From assembly GCA_018466975.1 (NCBI GenBank), contig CM031561.1:2604001-2668000 (forward strand): a DNA stretch of 64,000 nucleotides. The letters are read 5' to 3'. Below are positions 11,101 to 23,392 of the stretch, in pieces (position 1 is the first letter of the stretch; each line of letters begins with the position of its first letter). Origin of the DNA: Sparassis latifolia. Taxonomy: Eukaryota > Basidiomycota > Agaricomycetes > Polyporales > Sparassidaceae. Below the pieces are notes generated by a model, which did not search any database, had not been told where the DNA came from, and was given only the letters and a program-made list of their open reading frames with translations. Made by a program: the position numbers and the translations under genes.

Positions 11101-13259
11101 CTATCGCATCTCCTTCGGCGGGATCCACTCCGGTATCTTCCCAAACTCGAAGTGTTCACTCTTAAACGCCTCCAGCGCACTGGCGGGCACCAGCTTGATG
11201 TAGTCGACGGGCAACATATCGTCGTACTTGCTCGTCCCGGGCATCCAGCGCACGCGCAGCCGTGCCGCAGCGAAGTCCGGCTTTCCTGGCTGCGTGCGCG
11301 GCGCAGCGGCAGGTGGCAGGGCGGGCGGTGCAGGTGCGGTATTGAACGCGGAGACGACGGGCGCACCGGAGGACGCGAACGCGGATACCGGCTGCGTCTG
11401 GCTTTGTGACATGCCGAATGCCGACTGTACCGGTTGCGCTTGGTTCTGCTGCGTCCCGAACGCAGATTGCGCTGCTTGTGGCGGGTTCTGTGAGGCACTA
11501 AAGGCAGATTGTACAGGCTGCGTCTGGTTCTGCGGTGCGCCGAACGCGGATTGTACAGGCTGGTTCTGATGTGCACCGAATGGAGATTGCACGGGCTGGT
11601 TCTGTGATGTGCCGAACGCAGATTGCACGGGCTGCTGCGAAACATTGCCGAACGCGGACGTCGCTGCTGGCACCGGGTTACCGAATGCTGAAGTCGGAGC
11701 CGGCGCGTTCGAGGAAGAGCCGAACGTGGACGTTGGCATGTTCTGCGCGAGCACCCCGAAAGCAGACGATGCGCCGAACGCAGGTGTACCAAACGTAGAT
11801 GTCGTGTTGGCGGATGTAGGTGTGGCGCCGGTGCCGCCAAATGCAGAACCGCCTGTAGAATTGCCCGCAGCGAGCCCGAATGCGGATGGCTGGCCGGCGA
11901 ATGCGGAGAACGCCCCTCCCCCTCCACTCCCCGATGCACTGGCCGCGCCACTCAGTGATGATGGCGAATTAGCAAACGCGGAAAAGCCACCGCCTGTTGC
12001 GTTAGAGCCAAACGCTCCAGATGCTGGCTTAATGATCGACGACTGCCCAAAGGAAGATTGCCCAAAGGCAGGCTGGCCGAAAGCTGAAGTCGTCGAACCT
12101 TGTGCTGGCTGTCCGAACGCAGACGTCATCGACCCCTGCCCAAAAGCAGACGTTACCGGCCCCTTCGCGGGTTGGCCAAATGTTGATGTCCCTTGTGCTG
12201 ACTGTCTAAAGGCTGTGGGCTGGCCAAACACAGACGCCACTGGCCCTTGCGCAGGTTGACCGAACACAGATGTCGCTGGGCCCTGTGCGGGTTGACCAAA
12301 TGCGGATGTCACCGGACCCTGCGCCGGTTGTCCAAAAGCTGATGTGGATGGACTCTTCGTAGGCTGGCCAAACGAAGACTGTCCGAACGCTGGACCTTGC
12401 GCAGGTTGACTGAACGCAGACTTGACGGGTCCCTGCGCGGGCTGACCAAACGCGGAGCTAGGCTGCGCAGGCGTGCCGAATGCCGATGCGCCCGTCCCTG
12501 CAAATGCACCGAACCCTGAAGGTTTCCCGAACAAGGACGTGGTCGCGGGTGCCCCAAACGCTGAATTCGTTGAGCTAGTCACGCCGAATGGCGAGCTGCT
12601 GGGTTTCTGCGACTCTGCTTCGTTGCGCAAAGCCTGCCGATGTGCTTCATGGACGTTATTTCGCGCATTAGTGTACAATTGCTCGGCTGCTGTGATCTTC
12701 TGCGCCTCATAGTTCAACTACGACGGCGGGTCAGACAAGGACGAAGTGGCGACATGTGAAACGCACATATTCTTGTCCGTTATTAGCCGCCGACGCCTGC
12801 AACCACTTTAAGTGCAGCTCCTCGGGAGACTCGTCGAGGGCAGAAAGCAAATTCACTTGGTGCTTGGCGGGCCCAAAGGAAGACAATGGCCAGTCAGGTT
12901 TATCAGCTGTGAGATCCCTGGTGAGGATATCAACGCTATCCATAACGTGAGACCGGGATATCTTGTCAGTGGAGAAAGAGAGCGAACTTGATGAGGCCTG
13001 ACGGTGCAGATGAAGTCTGAGACCAAGACTGGTCTTTGAACGCGGTTGATTGAGTAGATCCAGAGGCGAGATTATAGAACAAAAGACGCACTCCCGAAGC
13101 CACTCTGCCTCTGTCCCTCTTTCGGATGTTCGTTCCTGCATTGATCGCCGAATTTGCACTGGCCACGCAGGAAATATTGACAAACGACCTACGAAACACG
13201 AAACTTCTCAGTGTTAGGAAGCGGAATAGTAGTATTTTGTACACACCATCTCAGGTGTC
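11101..13259 (-). CDS. NUP42: Nucleoporin NUP42-like (CCCH zinc finger, FG repeats)
   Basis: This is an FG-repeat nucleoporin of the NUP42/Rip1/Amo1 type, which sits on the cytoplasmic face of the nuclear pore and helps mRNA export through Gle1. The long last exon (11101-12717) encodes about 25 FG-type repeats, many as AFGQPAQGP, then the conserved C-terminus ending [15 protein letters not shown] 49-bp intron (12718-12766) separates it from [15 protein letters not shown] and [11 protein letters not shown], also conserved. A CCCH finger (C-x7-C-x5-C-x3-[17 protein letters not shown]) lies in an exon at 13092-13188. The proposed start at 13257-13259 is an ATG directly followed by a 68-bp intron. 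The join between 13092 and about 13000 is unsettled, since two splice choices are possible. Confidence 0.82.
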
Positions 13260-13551
13260 AGTCAGGGGAGGCTGAGAGAGGCATGCCCAATAATCTGCAG
13301 GCACAGCGCCAGGGAAGGAACTCAGGGTCTCCGGGGCCACACCATACCCCGATCACCTCGCCTTGCGACCGGCGGCTCTAAAGCTGCATTTCTTATGTCC
13401 TCTCTCTGCTCTCATCTCACATTTTGTCTCGCCGTTTTGACTGCTCCATTGTGACACAACATTTTGTTCTCGCCGAACTGCTCGAACAACACGACCTGTG
13501 CTTCCGTTCAGCCGCCTTTAATTTTATCCACAGAACTGGTGTTTCTGCAAC

Positions 13552-14951
13552 ATGAAGACAGAGCAGGATCCATCGACACCAATGACGACTTTCTCAGCTG
13601 CCCAATGGGGCCCTACCCGTATGTTGTTATGACAATTGTTACGTCCTGCTCATGAACAACTCTGAGCAGAAATTCCAATTGATCCCGCATTGCAACAACA
13701 GTCGCAGCAAGCAACGTACGCATGCGGTGCCCCTTATGATTTCTGCATCCACTCACCAGCAGTATAGATCCACTTATCCACATTACCAGACGTACCAGCA
13801 TTACCCGCAGGCCTCGTATAGCCACTACCAGCAATATGCACCCCCGCAGACAGCACAACAGATACAATCCCAGGCAGTGGCGCCCACCTCACGCCAAGCC
13901 GCGCAGTCCAATGCAATGGACACGGCTGACATTGCGACACTGAATGATGCGCTTGGCAGCGCGGGGGTAGATCTCAGGGTAAGTTCATGCTGAACTTCGC
14001 TTCGACAGAATGGCTCACGCGTCCTAGGCCGAGGAAGAGACCCTCCACCGAACATATGACCAGTTTCAACAGTCCTACCGGCCGTACGAAGACCGCACGC
14101 GCACGCAGCCCGCAGCGCCAAATTTTAACACTCAATACCTCGGCACGACGATGCGCGCAGTAGGCACACAACACAAAGTAACGAAGGTGCCAGAGGACTC
14201 TGTCAACTACATGGCGCTCGCGCTTCGCGCGCGACTGCAGGACCTCATCGTTGCAATGGTTGCCGCCTCGGAGCACCGCACCGACACGCAGTTCGACCGC
14301 CCCGCGTCACACTACGCCGACGGCAGCCCGATGTGGAGCATTGTTATCCGCAGCGACGTGGGCAAGCAGTTGGCCGCAATTGAGAAGGTCGAGCGCGACG
14401 AGGAAGTGCGCGTACGGCGTGAGCGGAAGGAGCGGGCGGAGGCGGCAGCAGCGCAGCATGCAGCCCTTGCCGCGCAGGCGGGCGCTGGCATGGGTGTGGA
14501 CGGTGGATTCGACGATGAGGGTGCGCCGAAGAAGAAGAAAAAGAAGGAAGGTCCTGGGGTCACCGCCCGCAACATGTCGGAGGATGTGCGCAAGAAGATG
14601 TCGAATGCGGTCGCGAGCCAAGCTGCGGGACTGGGAACGGGTAAGTATGCGTGGATGACCACCGCTAATGCCAATGCGTCTGTGCCGGCTAAGCCCAAAC
14701 CTACTGCGACAGCGAGCGCAGGCAGTTCTGGCGGCGCGAATACACCCGCATCAGCAGCTGCTCCTGCGGCGGGTTCCACCGCCACCGCTGGAGGATGGGC
14801 ACGGCCGTATGTTCCTACGAGACCAAGCCAACAACAAATGCCGCAGAGGGAGGATCTGCGGCGGGCAATCACGTTGCGGGACGCGATGTTTGTAATCGAG
14901 AAAGAGAGGGGACACGGAGGAGGGCGTGGTTCTGCGACAGGATGGACGTGA
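13552..14951 (+). CDS. TAF4: Transcription initiation factor TFIID subunit TAF4
   Basis: TAF4 pairs with TAF12 through a histone fold to build TFIID, the general factor for RNA polymerase II promoters. Four exons join in phase: 13552-13618, 13670-13715, 13768-13978 and 14028-14951, giving 415 aa. The N-terminus is Gln/Tyr-rich (ALQQQSQQ, then YPHYQTYQHYPQ). The region around DIATLNDALGSAGVDLR, EDSVNYMALALRARLQDLI and NMSEDVRKKMSNAVAS is the TAF4 C-terminal domain. A Lys-rich stretch (KKKKKK, about residue 275) and an Ala-rich linker follow, and the last exon ends RRAITLRDAMFVIEKERG, the usual family end. The start MKTEQDPS at 13552 was chosen because it splices in phase onto IPIDPALQQQ. It is divergent from NUP42, with 292 bp between the starts. 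Confidence 0.9.
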
Positions 14952-15212
14952 TCTGACGTGATCAGCCTGCTTTTCGGATTTACGCTCTGGATGTATCATT
15001 AGTGCTGTCTTTCAATGCAATGCGTGATTTAGGGAGTTGTTCGATGGATAGAATCTGGAGATATGAGTTTTGAACAGTGCGACATTTCATTGTGAGGGTC
15101 GAAAGCTACATCAATAATTATGCTCGTGATAGCCGTCAGGAGTCATCGTAAATAGTCGTTACGTTCATGAATCAAACCCTCTTCAGAATCGCTGTGAGAA
15201 TATAAGAAATTT

Positions 15213-17430
15213 TCATGAAAGCCCCAGACTGGAGCGGATGACGTCCTGGAGCACATAGTTGTAATCCTGCAACCACAACGAGTGAGGCACGGAGTCACGA
15301 AAAGTCAGTAGCACCTACCTGGTCCAGAGACCAAGTGAAGCATCCTGCCATACCATTCTGCTTCGCGAAAGTTGCCTTGTCGCCCAGCGAGTAAGTATCG
15401 TCGTACGTCACCACCGTTGCCTGAGACACATCGAAGAGGTACTAAATGACAAAGTATCAGCGGCTCATTGATCCCAGAGGGGATGCAAGAGAAAGCAAAG
15501 TAGCGTACCGGTGTGTCGCTGCAATTATCCCAACCTACAAGACCCGGAGACAGTCAGATAAGAAGCCCCACATTGGAAGCAATGCTTATTACCCTCTGTA
15601 TACCCGCCCGCTTCCTGGAACGTCTTCCACGACGTTTCCGTCAGCGCACCTAAGGCAACAATCTGGTTAAATGCGATCTGCTGGCCCCAATATGAACTCA
15701 GATTCGCATTCTCAGTGACAACCTTCGACCTCGCATGCGGGTGCGCGCCATTAAGCGGGTTTGGCTTCCCACTGGGCTTATTATCTGCCCTCTGCGGCAG
15801 CTCGCATACGAGCCCGCCGTTCGAGAGCGGGTTGCGCATCGGGAGGCCCAGCACGCGCTGGCGGTACTCCGCGAGGCGGAAGCCTGGTGGGGGCAGCGCA
15901 ATCTCAGCGAGCGTCGTCGCTGTGCTTTCGGAGACGTAGCCATAGAGTGGGAGGCCGAGCACGAGCTGAGAGGCGGGAAAGCCCGCGGTCGTCCATTGCG
16001 AGAGCGCAGCCTCAGCGCTGTATTGCGGCAGCTGCGCGGTGCCACAAAGATTGCCCAAAGGTGCATTGGGGCCGGGAGTGGAAGAGGCGCCCCAGACATC
16101 GTAGTTCCTTTGGTGTGTTTGGTCAGAATGCAGGAAACAGAGATAGGACGAAGACAAACATGATGTTTGCGTAGGTGAGTTGCGCGGCATATGCGGCGAC
16201 GTTTGTCAGGGGACTGCCGTTCGACCCTTGCCACGGGAGGTCCGTCACGGCCGCTGAGATGATCTTGGACCAGCCGAGTGCCGAACGCAACGAGGTCAGG
16301 AATGCGAGGAAGTTCGCAGAATCATCAGAGGAGTACGGGTTTCCAGCGCCAGATTCACCTGGATATTCCTTCCATGCAGACATTAATACGCGGGGGGCAA
16401 ATGAATGATACTATGGTCTCACCCAATCGATGTCAATTCCTGGAAGGAGACGTTAAGAAAATTATACAATTGCCATGCGCGTAAACTCACCATCTAGATC
16501 GTACGTATTTACCGCACTTACACACGCATTCACGAATGTCGTCATGTTCGCAGAAGTGCCGACAGCCTGTGAAAAATAATAACTTCCGCCCCAACCACCT
16601 GCGTCCGGATCGAGATAGATTAGCCACTGAACCAGCCGCGAGGTGAACAAAAATCATACCAATAGAAAGGACGACTTTGGTGCCGTACCCGCTATTATGA
16701 GCGCTGCTGACCAAAGTCTCTAAAGTACTGGTACTTCCGGAGTCATAACTGATGGTAGACGAAGAGTTTGGTGTTGCAAATGCTGCATCGTCAACGATGT
16801 CATTGAAGACGTTAGTCTTGTTAGTAACTCTGTGATAATCGTACCGAACAACAGGACGTCGAATTTCGAAAAGTCCACACCCTGAGGAGGATTGGTAGCG
16901 GAGGCCCAGTCGGGGTAATAAGCAGCAGCAATCGGGGTCGTAGCCGCAGCAGACAATTTTCCCTGCAGTTCCAAAGCGGTCTTCCTGGAAAGCGTGGACG
17001 GCAGCGCATCCTCGGGGTCAAACTTAGCAGGGGCCGAGGAAACGGGGGTCAGGAGTCGAACGAGTGCCGCGTGTTCACGGTACTCTGGCAAGCCCAGTAT
17101 AGTAGTTAAATACGAGTTTAGGCCTTCCTTGCGCTCCGCTATGAGTTTGTCGTCCACCCATGCAGAGGGAATGAAGGATGTGACCATAATCCTCTTGGGT
17201 GGAAGCACCTCGGAGTCGGCCAGCGCACTGTGAACGTCGACGAACTGATATCGAGTGTCAGGTGTGCACGAAAAACAAGGGAAGGTATCATTGTGACATA
17301 CTTCAGAGTAACGTTTCGCGACTTCGAACTTTTGGCCGTCGTCCGTGGTAACCTTGACGCAGTAGAGAACATGTGGCCGAGGAGAGGAAGCAGTCGTGTG
17401 CTTCACAATGGAGGCACTGATTACGGTCAT
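15213..17430 (-). CDS. PX domain-glycoside hydrolase family 18 (chitinase-like) fusion
   Basis: Ten exons join in phase: 17302-17430, 16845-17244, 16660-16782, 16491-16598, 16423-16439, 16160-16368, 15593-16107, 15509-15534, 15319-15441 and 15213-15266, giving 567 aa. Residues 1 to about 110 are a phox-homology (PX) domain, with KRYSEF (phosphoinositide-binding basic motif), LPPKR and AERKEGLNSYL. From about residue 150 the chain is GH18: AAYYPDW (first strand), KVVLSIGGWGG, the catalytic DGIDIDWE with Glu at about 260, MNYDVWG and FTWSLDQDY near the C-terminus. PX domains bind membrane phosphoinositides; GH18 enzymes hydrolyse chitin. No signal peptide is present. The long exon 2 runs from the PX domain into the GH18 start without interruption, so the fusion does not depend on a guessed splice. 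Substrate and location are inferred. Confidence 0.9.
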
Positions 17431-18783
17431 CTCTCGCACCTGTAGAAGGGACTGATAGAGGGCGAAGGCAAGGAGTGGTCGAGCGGAGGGGGCTGTCCCG
17501 TGCGACGAAGCGACACATATATGTACGGAGTGAGCGTCTATGATCAGGAAACAGATGCTGCACTCACACACATTGTCGAGTCCCCACATGCTTTCAGAAG
17601 AGAGGGACCAAGCGATCGGCATGGCCACGACAGGAGAACTGAGAGCTACTATCTTGGCCAGAATATCGGGTGATACTCCGATTCATTCTGTCGGAATGGT
17701 TTCAGCACGACCGCAAGAATCGCAGGATAATTTCAGCGGTATCTCCCTGCTATCTTCTCTCACACAGCATCTCGGATTAGCACGTGCCTCGGTCCCAGGG
17801 TGAAAACAAGTCAAAAATCTTGGGAGAATACGACCGGAGGAACATCTATCCCGAGAAAATGGAGTGAAATGCGGATGCATATATTCAACTCCGTTTTTGG
17901 GGAATGGATGACAGGAACATGATCGAGAATGTGAACGATCGGGGATGAGATGTTATCTCCCTACTCGAGACAGCGAAACAACAGGAGGTAGGTGCACAAG
18001 AGACTGAAGAGTAGGTGGGCGTGACCGGTCGCCTGATATGACCGTGCAGGAGAGCAACAAGATGCACCGTAGACCATTTCATGCAAGACCAACAGACACA
18101 TCGTTCAGATCTGTACAGCGGAGAAGTATAGTTTGCAGGAGAAGCGCAGCATAGGCCATTCAGACACAAGTTCGCAAGCTTCCAAGACATAACAGCCGAG
18201 TGCAGATGATCAAAGAAAGTACTCCACATGCTGATACCACTTCGCAAGGGCGACACGGCCTACTAAGAGTTGTACCAGAACGGCACGAGAATCGAAGTAA
18301 TACCTTGGCCACATGGTTATCAACCCTTGTCGTTGTCACCCTGAATCTGAGTTTATTGAAGGAAAGATTCGAGCTAGCAAACCGAGGAAAGTATGACTAA
18401 CAGGCTCGAGGAACCCAAGGGTAGTAGTGGGATATGCAACAAGGCTAGTTGCTGTTCAACTTCATTAAATCAGGTATCGTCAGTATCCCGAAGGCAGATG
18501 GTAGACACTCTGCTTCAAAGCTTCAACGTTCGTAGATCAGGATATATGCGTCAAGCTTTTGCAAGCGTGAAGCTTGAGCGTTTCGGCGCTTCTTCTGCTG
18601 TGATGTGTGACAGACGCATTCAATTTGAACGGAGGTCACAGATAATGCTGTCACGCCATCGCTCTCTGTGCTTCACAAGCTAGGTGTGAAGGCATACAGC
18701 GCTCAGCTGTCTTGGTACTTCATCTGCTTATCATATTCAAAGACCATCTGTCATTTGAGATACCGAGGCGAACAATCCTATCA
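17431..18783. other. Divergent intergenic region, about 1.35 kb
   Basis: This separates the PX-GH18 gene (-) from the F-box/nucleotidyltransferase-like gene (+). The open frames here lack domains I recognise. Confidence 0.4.
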
Positions 18784-20229
18784 ATGGCTCCGACGGGAAC
18801 TGTTGAAGAGGCGGAGAACGTTGTGGAGGTTAGCCTCTAGGCTGTTCTTGACTGCAACACAAAGTTTGTTGACAGAACATTACCTCCGTTATATAGCCAA
18901 TTTTTACGAACAATGTTCTGCACATCGATCTCGTGTGCGATGTTATCTTCTCCTGCTGCAATCCGATATCTCTTCTACGAGTGGCGCTAACCTGCCGCCA
19001 AGCTCGCGCCGCAATCAGTTCCTACATGCACTACGCATTTAATATCAATAGACATCTCATGCGCTTCTTCCCGGACCCATGCGCGTTCCGCTCTCTGCAA
19101 GCGCGTACGGGCACCATCATCTCTGGATCGATGGCGCTACAGTTCTTCGATAGATCCTTCTACCCTTCCTCCGACCTTGATCTCTACACCCATATGTGCC
19201 ACCGCCGCGAGGTGGGGGAATGGCTGATCAAATCTGGATACAAGTTTGCACCCACCCGGCGACAGCAGCCAACATTCGAACAAAGTATCGACGATCTAGG
19301 TCTCAGAGCGTCTAACGCATATGGCCTGCCGGGTGTCTGCTGTATCTTCGATTTCACTAAGCGCATCGCGGGTCGCCAGGAGCTCAAGGTGCAGCTGATT
19401 GTAGCACACCACAACCCGATAGAGGTCATACTTGGCTTCCACTCCAGTAAGTACATCGTCTCCCGTAGCGCTGCCTCTTATCTAAAAGGCACGCAGCATG
19501 TGTAATGAACGCGATAAGCTTTGAAAAGGCATACTGTCTCTTCCCGCGTGCAACTCTTGAGGAGCGTCACTCGCTCATCAGCTCCACTCAGGCAGGCGCC
19601 TCGCGCTGGCGTGCACAGGGTATTGCCAAGTACAGGAAGCGCGGCTGGAGGATGCACTACAAGCTCCCAATTTCAGAGGATCAAAGAAATAGGCTTTTTG
19701 GTTGCGGATGGCGCTGGATCGACGACGAGAAGAGCTGGGTAATACCTCTTGACACCACTGGCATCGAGCCCCCGCCTTCAGCGAACCTGAGCTCTCTACC
19801 GATGCAGCACGATCCGATCTCTCTGTCCAATTGGAAGATCTTGTATAACAAAGGGAGTGGGGCGATTATGCTGTTTACGAGCATGAAGGATGAGTTGCTG
19901 CGATATGAGTACATGCTCACCGATCGGGATCTGCAGCTCTACATCAACCAGGTTCTGTCCATGAAAAAAAGAGAGGAGCAGTGCAAAAGCAACTGCTTCT
20001 GGACTCGGAAGACACTACGCTGTGAGTGTCTTCCACCTTCATCGTGAAATACTCCCTTGTGAATGGTCGTTTGGGCTACAGGTGCGACGAGCAGATGGCG
20101 GAACTGGTTCAGGTGTGGATGTTGGCACAGCGGGAGGAAGTCGCATCTTCCGGGCCCCCGGCCGCCGGAGTCTATTCCAACCATCTGCCTAGATTGGGGC
20201 TACCTACAGTGCAGTGCAGCATCGCGTGA
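18784..20229 (+). CDS. F-box-like plus nucleotidyltransferase-like protein, Agaricomycete family
   Basis: Exons 18784-18828, 18897-19446 and a third starting at 19497 join in phase. The start is MAPTGTVEEAE. An F-box-like helix follows (IDLVCDVIFSCCNPISLLRV), then SGSMALQFF and SSDLDLYTH, which look like the GS and D-x-D motifs of a nucleotidyltransferase fold. After the second splice comes CVMNAISFEKAYCLFPRAT, a block conserved in this fungal family. The 3' end is uncertain: the third exon is open to a stop at 20045-20047, or splices from near 19978 or 20020 to 20081 and ends at 20227-20229 after CDEQMAELVQVWMLAQ. I know of no assigned function. F-box pairing would suggest ubiquitin-ligase involvement, but that is inference. 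Confidence 0.65.
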
Positions 20230-20799
20230 AACTTGCACTACGGGCGGCACTCGATGTCAGGCTGCAGGTTAGCCTCATAATGAATCCTACCTACCCTTCC
20301 TCGTGTTGTTGTAGGTGTCTCGGCCACCGAGCCACCGGGACTGCTGTCGGAGTGTAAACCTTATTTTACATAGTATACACGGACGCTTTACTGTACTTAT
20401 ACCCTATGCGTTTCATCGGGCCAAATGCTTTACGTTCGTATACTTCGTCCATGAGCCTTTCCCCTTGTTGATTTTCAACACAGCGATGGTGTCGCATTCT
20501 GCTGCAGTAGATTTGTCGTTCTTGTCAATGTGTCGTAGATAGAAATTTATTGCCAGTGGTCAGACCACCGTCGTGAAATAGGCCATAAAGTACATGCTAT
20601 ATATTATAGCATCCGGGCATATTCTTGGAGATGAGCCAGCCAAATCAAATATTAGCAGCTGTCGCAGAACTGGCACTATTTATGCAAGCAGCTGTAATAT
20701 TTCTGAGGCGTTGACAACCGCTCTCGAAAGTGGGAGCTCTGAAATTCCCAATATCTTTCCACTAGCACAGTCACAACCTTTCCCAAATAACTGCGTGCA
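20230..20799. other. Intergenic, no gene recognised
   Basis: 570 bp between two plus-strand genes, probably 3' UTR plus promoter of the metallophosphoesterase gene. No clear element was identified. Confidence 0.4.
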
Positions 20800-22157
20800 A
20801 TGGATATCATGGACGTGAATGGTGAAGCCTCCGCATCAAACCCGTCGTCGGCTATGAGTACAGAGCTCAGCCCAAACGCACTCTCAGGAACAGTTCGTGC
20901 TCCAGCTCTTCACTCGCACACCGTGATCGTACACACGGAGTACGACATCTCTGCGCCACCACCACTTCCAGGACCCGAATGGACGCGCTTTGTATGCATC
21001 AGCGACACGCATTCGCGGCAGTTTGCAGTTCCTGAGGGAGATGTGCTTCTGCATAGCGGCGACCTGACGAACTCGGGCACGTATAAGGGGTTCCGCAGCA
21101 CCATAGAATGGCTTGCAGATCTGCCGCACCCGCATAAGATGTGAGTAGTTAAATGTTCATGTTTCTATTGTCATGGCGCTGCATTTTGTAGAGGCACGTT
21201 TGGTATGCTGACGCGAACACCTTGAAAAACCAGCATCATAGCAGGCAACCATGACCTCCCTTTAGACCAGAATGACGACTGGTACGAGAAGAACTGGGAA
21301 CGATGGCACTGGCCTGAGAAAGAGGTTCGACTGCGCGTTAACAGTAAATTCTGTTCCGAGAGATGTAACACTGAACACATGTACATGTTCACAGGACGTG
21401 AGCATGATCAAGGAGTTGCTCCAAGGCGAGTTGGCTACGAGCGCCAATATCCTATACCTTGAAGACCAGAAGCACGAATTCCGTGTCAAGGAGGGTGGCA
21501 GACTCTGGTCTGTCTATGGATCACCTGTAAGTGGCAGTTACGAACGTTTTGCTCTCCCACTGGTAGAGTTGGATGTTTGCAACGCGCCCTCCATTGTTCC
21601 TGGAAACCCTTCTCGGAACTCATTTCCGTTACCAGTGGTCCCCCGACTTCTATAACTGGGCATTCAACTATGAGCGTAGTCTGCAAGCAGAAAGTGCATT
21701 TCCTCCAGCCCATCGAAAACGTTTTGATTCTAACTACGTTCCCAGAGATCGTGTCTTCCATCCCGAAGACGGACATCCTGTATGCCCTCTTTCCCGCGAG
21801 CGTTACTACACATCTGCTTACTGCCGTTGCACCGCAAGGCTAACACACGGCCCGCCATTCGGCATCCTCGACGAAACGATAACGCTCGAGCAGGTCGGAT
21901 GCGAGACTCTCGCCATGCGCCTAGCGACCACGCTCCGTCCGCGCTTGCACGTGTTCGGACATATCCACGAGGCGCATGGCGCACTCATTCAGGAGTGGGA
22001 CGCGGACGGCCAGGGTCGAGCGCACGGGGAGCGCACGGTCTTCGTGAACGCGGCGAATTGGCCTATGGGTTCCCGCGCGCGCCCAGCGCCAGGTGAGAGT
22101 CGCATCCAGTTCGGCGAGAGGCCCTTTCAGCCTGTCATTGTCGACCTCCTTGACTAG
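20800..22157 (+). CDS. Calcineurin-like metallophosphoesterase
   Basis: Six exons join in phase: 20800-21140, 21234-21324, 21395-21526, 21636-21693, 21746-21779 and 21839-22157, giving 324 aa. The metal-binding blocks of the calcineurin-like family appear in order: FVCISDTHSRQ (D-x-H, about residues 69-71), LLHSGDLTNSG (GD), AGNHDLPL (GNHD, about 119-122), LTHGPPFGILDE and HVFGHIHEAHG near the C-terminus. YGSPWSPDFYNWAFNYER is typical of the fungal and MPPED-like subgroup. Such enzymes bind two metal ions and cleave phosphoesters; the natural substrate is not shown. There is no signal peptide, so a cytosolic role is likely. Confidence 0.9.
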
Positions 22158-22432
22158 GTGTGATTACCGAGCGGCGTGTGGGGCGTGTTTCGGAGTTGCT
22201 ACAGTCGTTGTAGTCTGATCTGTATGATAGTGTGGTATATGGCAGTCAGATTTTGACCAGAACTACGATCTAGATGGAAGATTCCTTTTAAACTGATACA
22301 CCATTTCTAATAGTATAGTACTCGTCATAGGCTTGACTCGTCCTGGGGAACCTATATCCTACTCAGCACCTGCTGAGCCTCAATAACGTTATCGCTCTCA
22401 GATGGTTACATAAAGTACCCCATCCACCGTAA

Positions 22433-23392
22433 TCAGTCGCAGAACGTGATGGCAAGGTTGACCTTTGTTAGAAGGATTTAGCCATCAATTGTTCAATGGG
22501 TAAGACGGCGTAGGACCACATACGTTGTCGGAGGGACAACCAACTTGGACATACGTCTGGTCTGCAGAGTAGAACGCTTCGGGACAACCGTCGTACGCGC
22601 CTTTCAAGTAAAACTCAATAAACGAAGACATTGCACGAAGCGGCGGTGAGTTGCACTTACAGTCGGCACCAATGCCGTCGCAGCCATTGTAAAATCTAGA
22701 CTCGCGGAGGTTAGTGGTAGGTACCTCGAGCGGTCATACCGGGAATGTACTCACCCGAAGCCGCTCGTCACCGAGAATGCATGACTGATATCTCCTGCAT
22801 CAGCTTAATCATGGACGAAAGTATGAGAGGGACTGACGGAGAAATAAGCGAGATGTCAGTGCTGCTCCATCCGTTCGCCAGATTTGTTTCAATGAGGGTG
22901 CATCCCTCGCCGTTCTCTCCGCATTCACCTGAGGAGGGAAAATACATGATGAACCCCTATCAGCGGACCATACAGAGAAGCTGCATTTACCCGTCTGCAA
23001 GTAGCTGGGACGCGTAGTAGCAGGTAATTTCAATATGGGAAAAGCAACGAGCAACGAGTGCGTACGCGATGAGGCCGCCCACAGCCCCGCCGCTGGTATA
23101 CGGCTCTCCCGTCGAAAGGACGCTTCCATCCTGGCCTCGCAGGGTGGGCTGGAAGACGGTCACGTCAGTCAATCATGTTCGTTACCCCCACAGTTAACGT
23201 GTCCACGCACAGTGCCGTATCCACATCTAACATATAACCTGATCAGTAAGGGGAAGGAAGGATCGGACACACTGACTTGTTTGTGAAAGTGATAGTGTGT
23301 GACTCGTCGCGCGCGACCACTAGGCCTGCTCCAGGAACGACAACATGAGCAGCGACGAACAGGGCCGCGATGAGCTGAATAAAGAACGACAT
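22433..23392 (-). CDS. Small secreted cysteine-rich protein ('glycopeptide'/thaumatin-like type), copy A
   Basis: Nine exons join in phase for 163 aa: 23277-23392, 23211-23226, 23066-23148, 22991-23004, 22838-22928, 22755-22784, 22661-22695, 22524-22600 and 22433-22462. The N-terminus is a hydrophobic signal peptide (about residues 1-24). The mature part has HTITFTNKCGYGT, an LQTGECGENGEGC block, DISLIS, HAFSVTSGFG, FYNGCDGIGADC and ends VNLAITFCD, with many paired Cys. I place it in the basidiomycete secreted 'glycopeptide' family, which loosely resembles thaumatin-like proteins. Function is unknown; a role in hyphal wall or interaction is plausible only. Exons of 16 and 14 nt are unusually small. 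A paralog lies next to it on the same strand. Confidence 0.85.

Noticed and set aside
11083..12712. Long plus-strand frames opposite the NUP42 FG-repeat exon
   Set aside because: They are antisense shadows of the repetitive minus-strand coding sequence.
22900..22930. Apparent frameshift in secreted-protein copy A
   Set aside because: It came from misreading one dinucleotide; rereading gives an intact CGENGEGC block.
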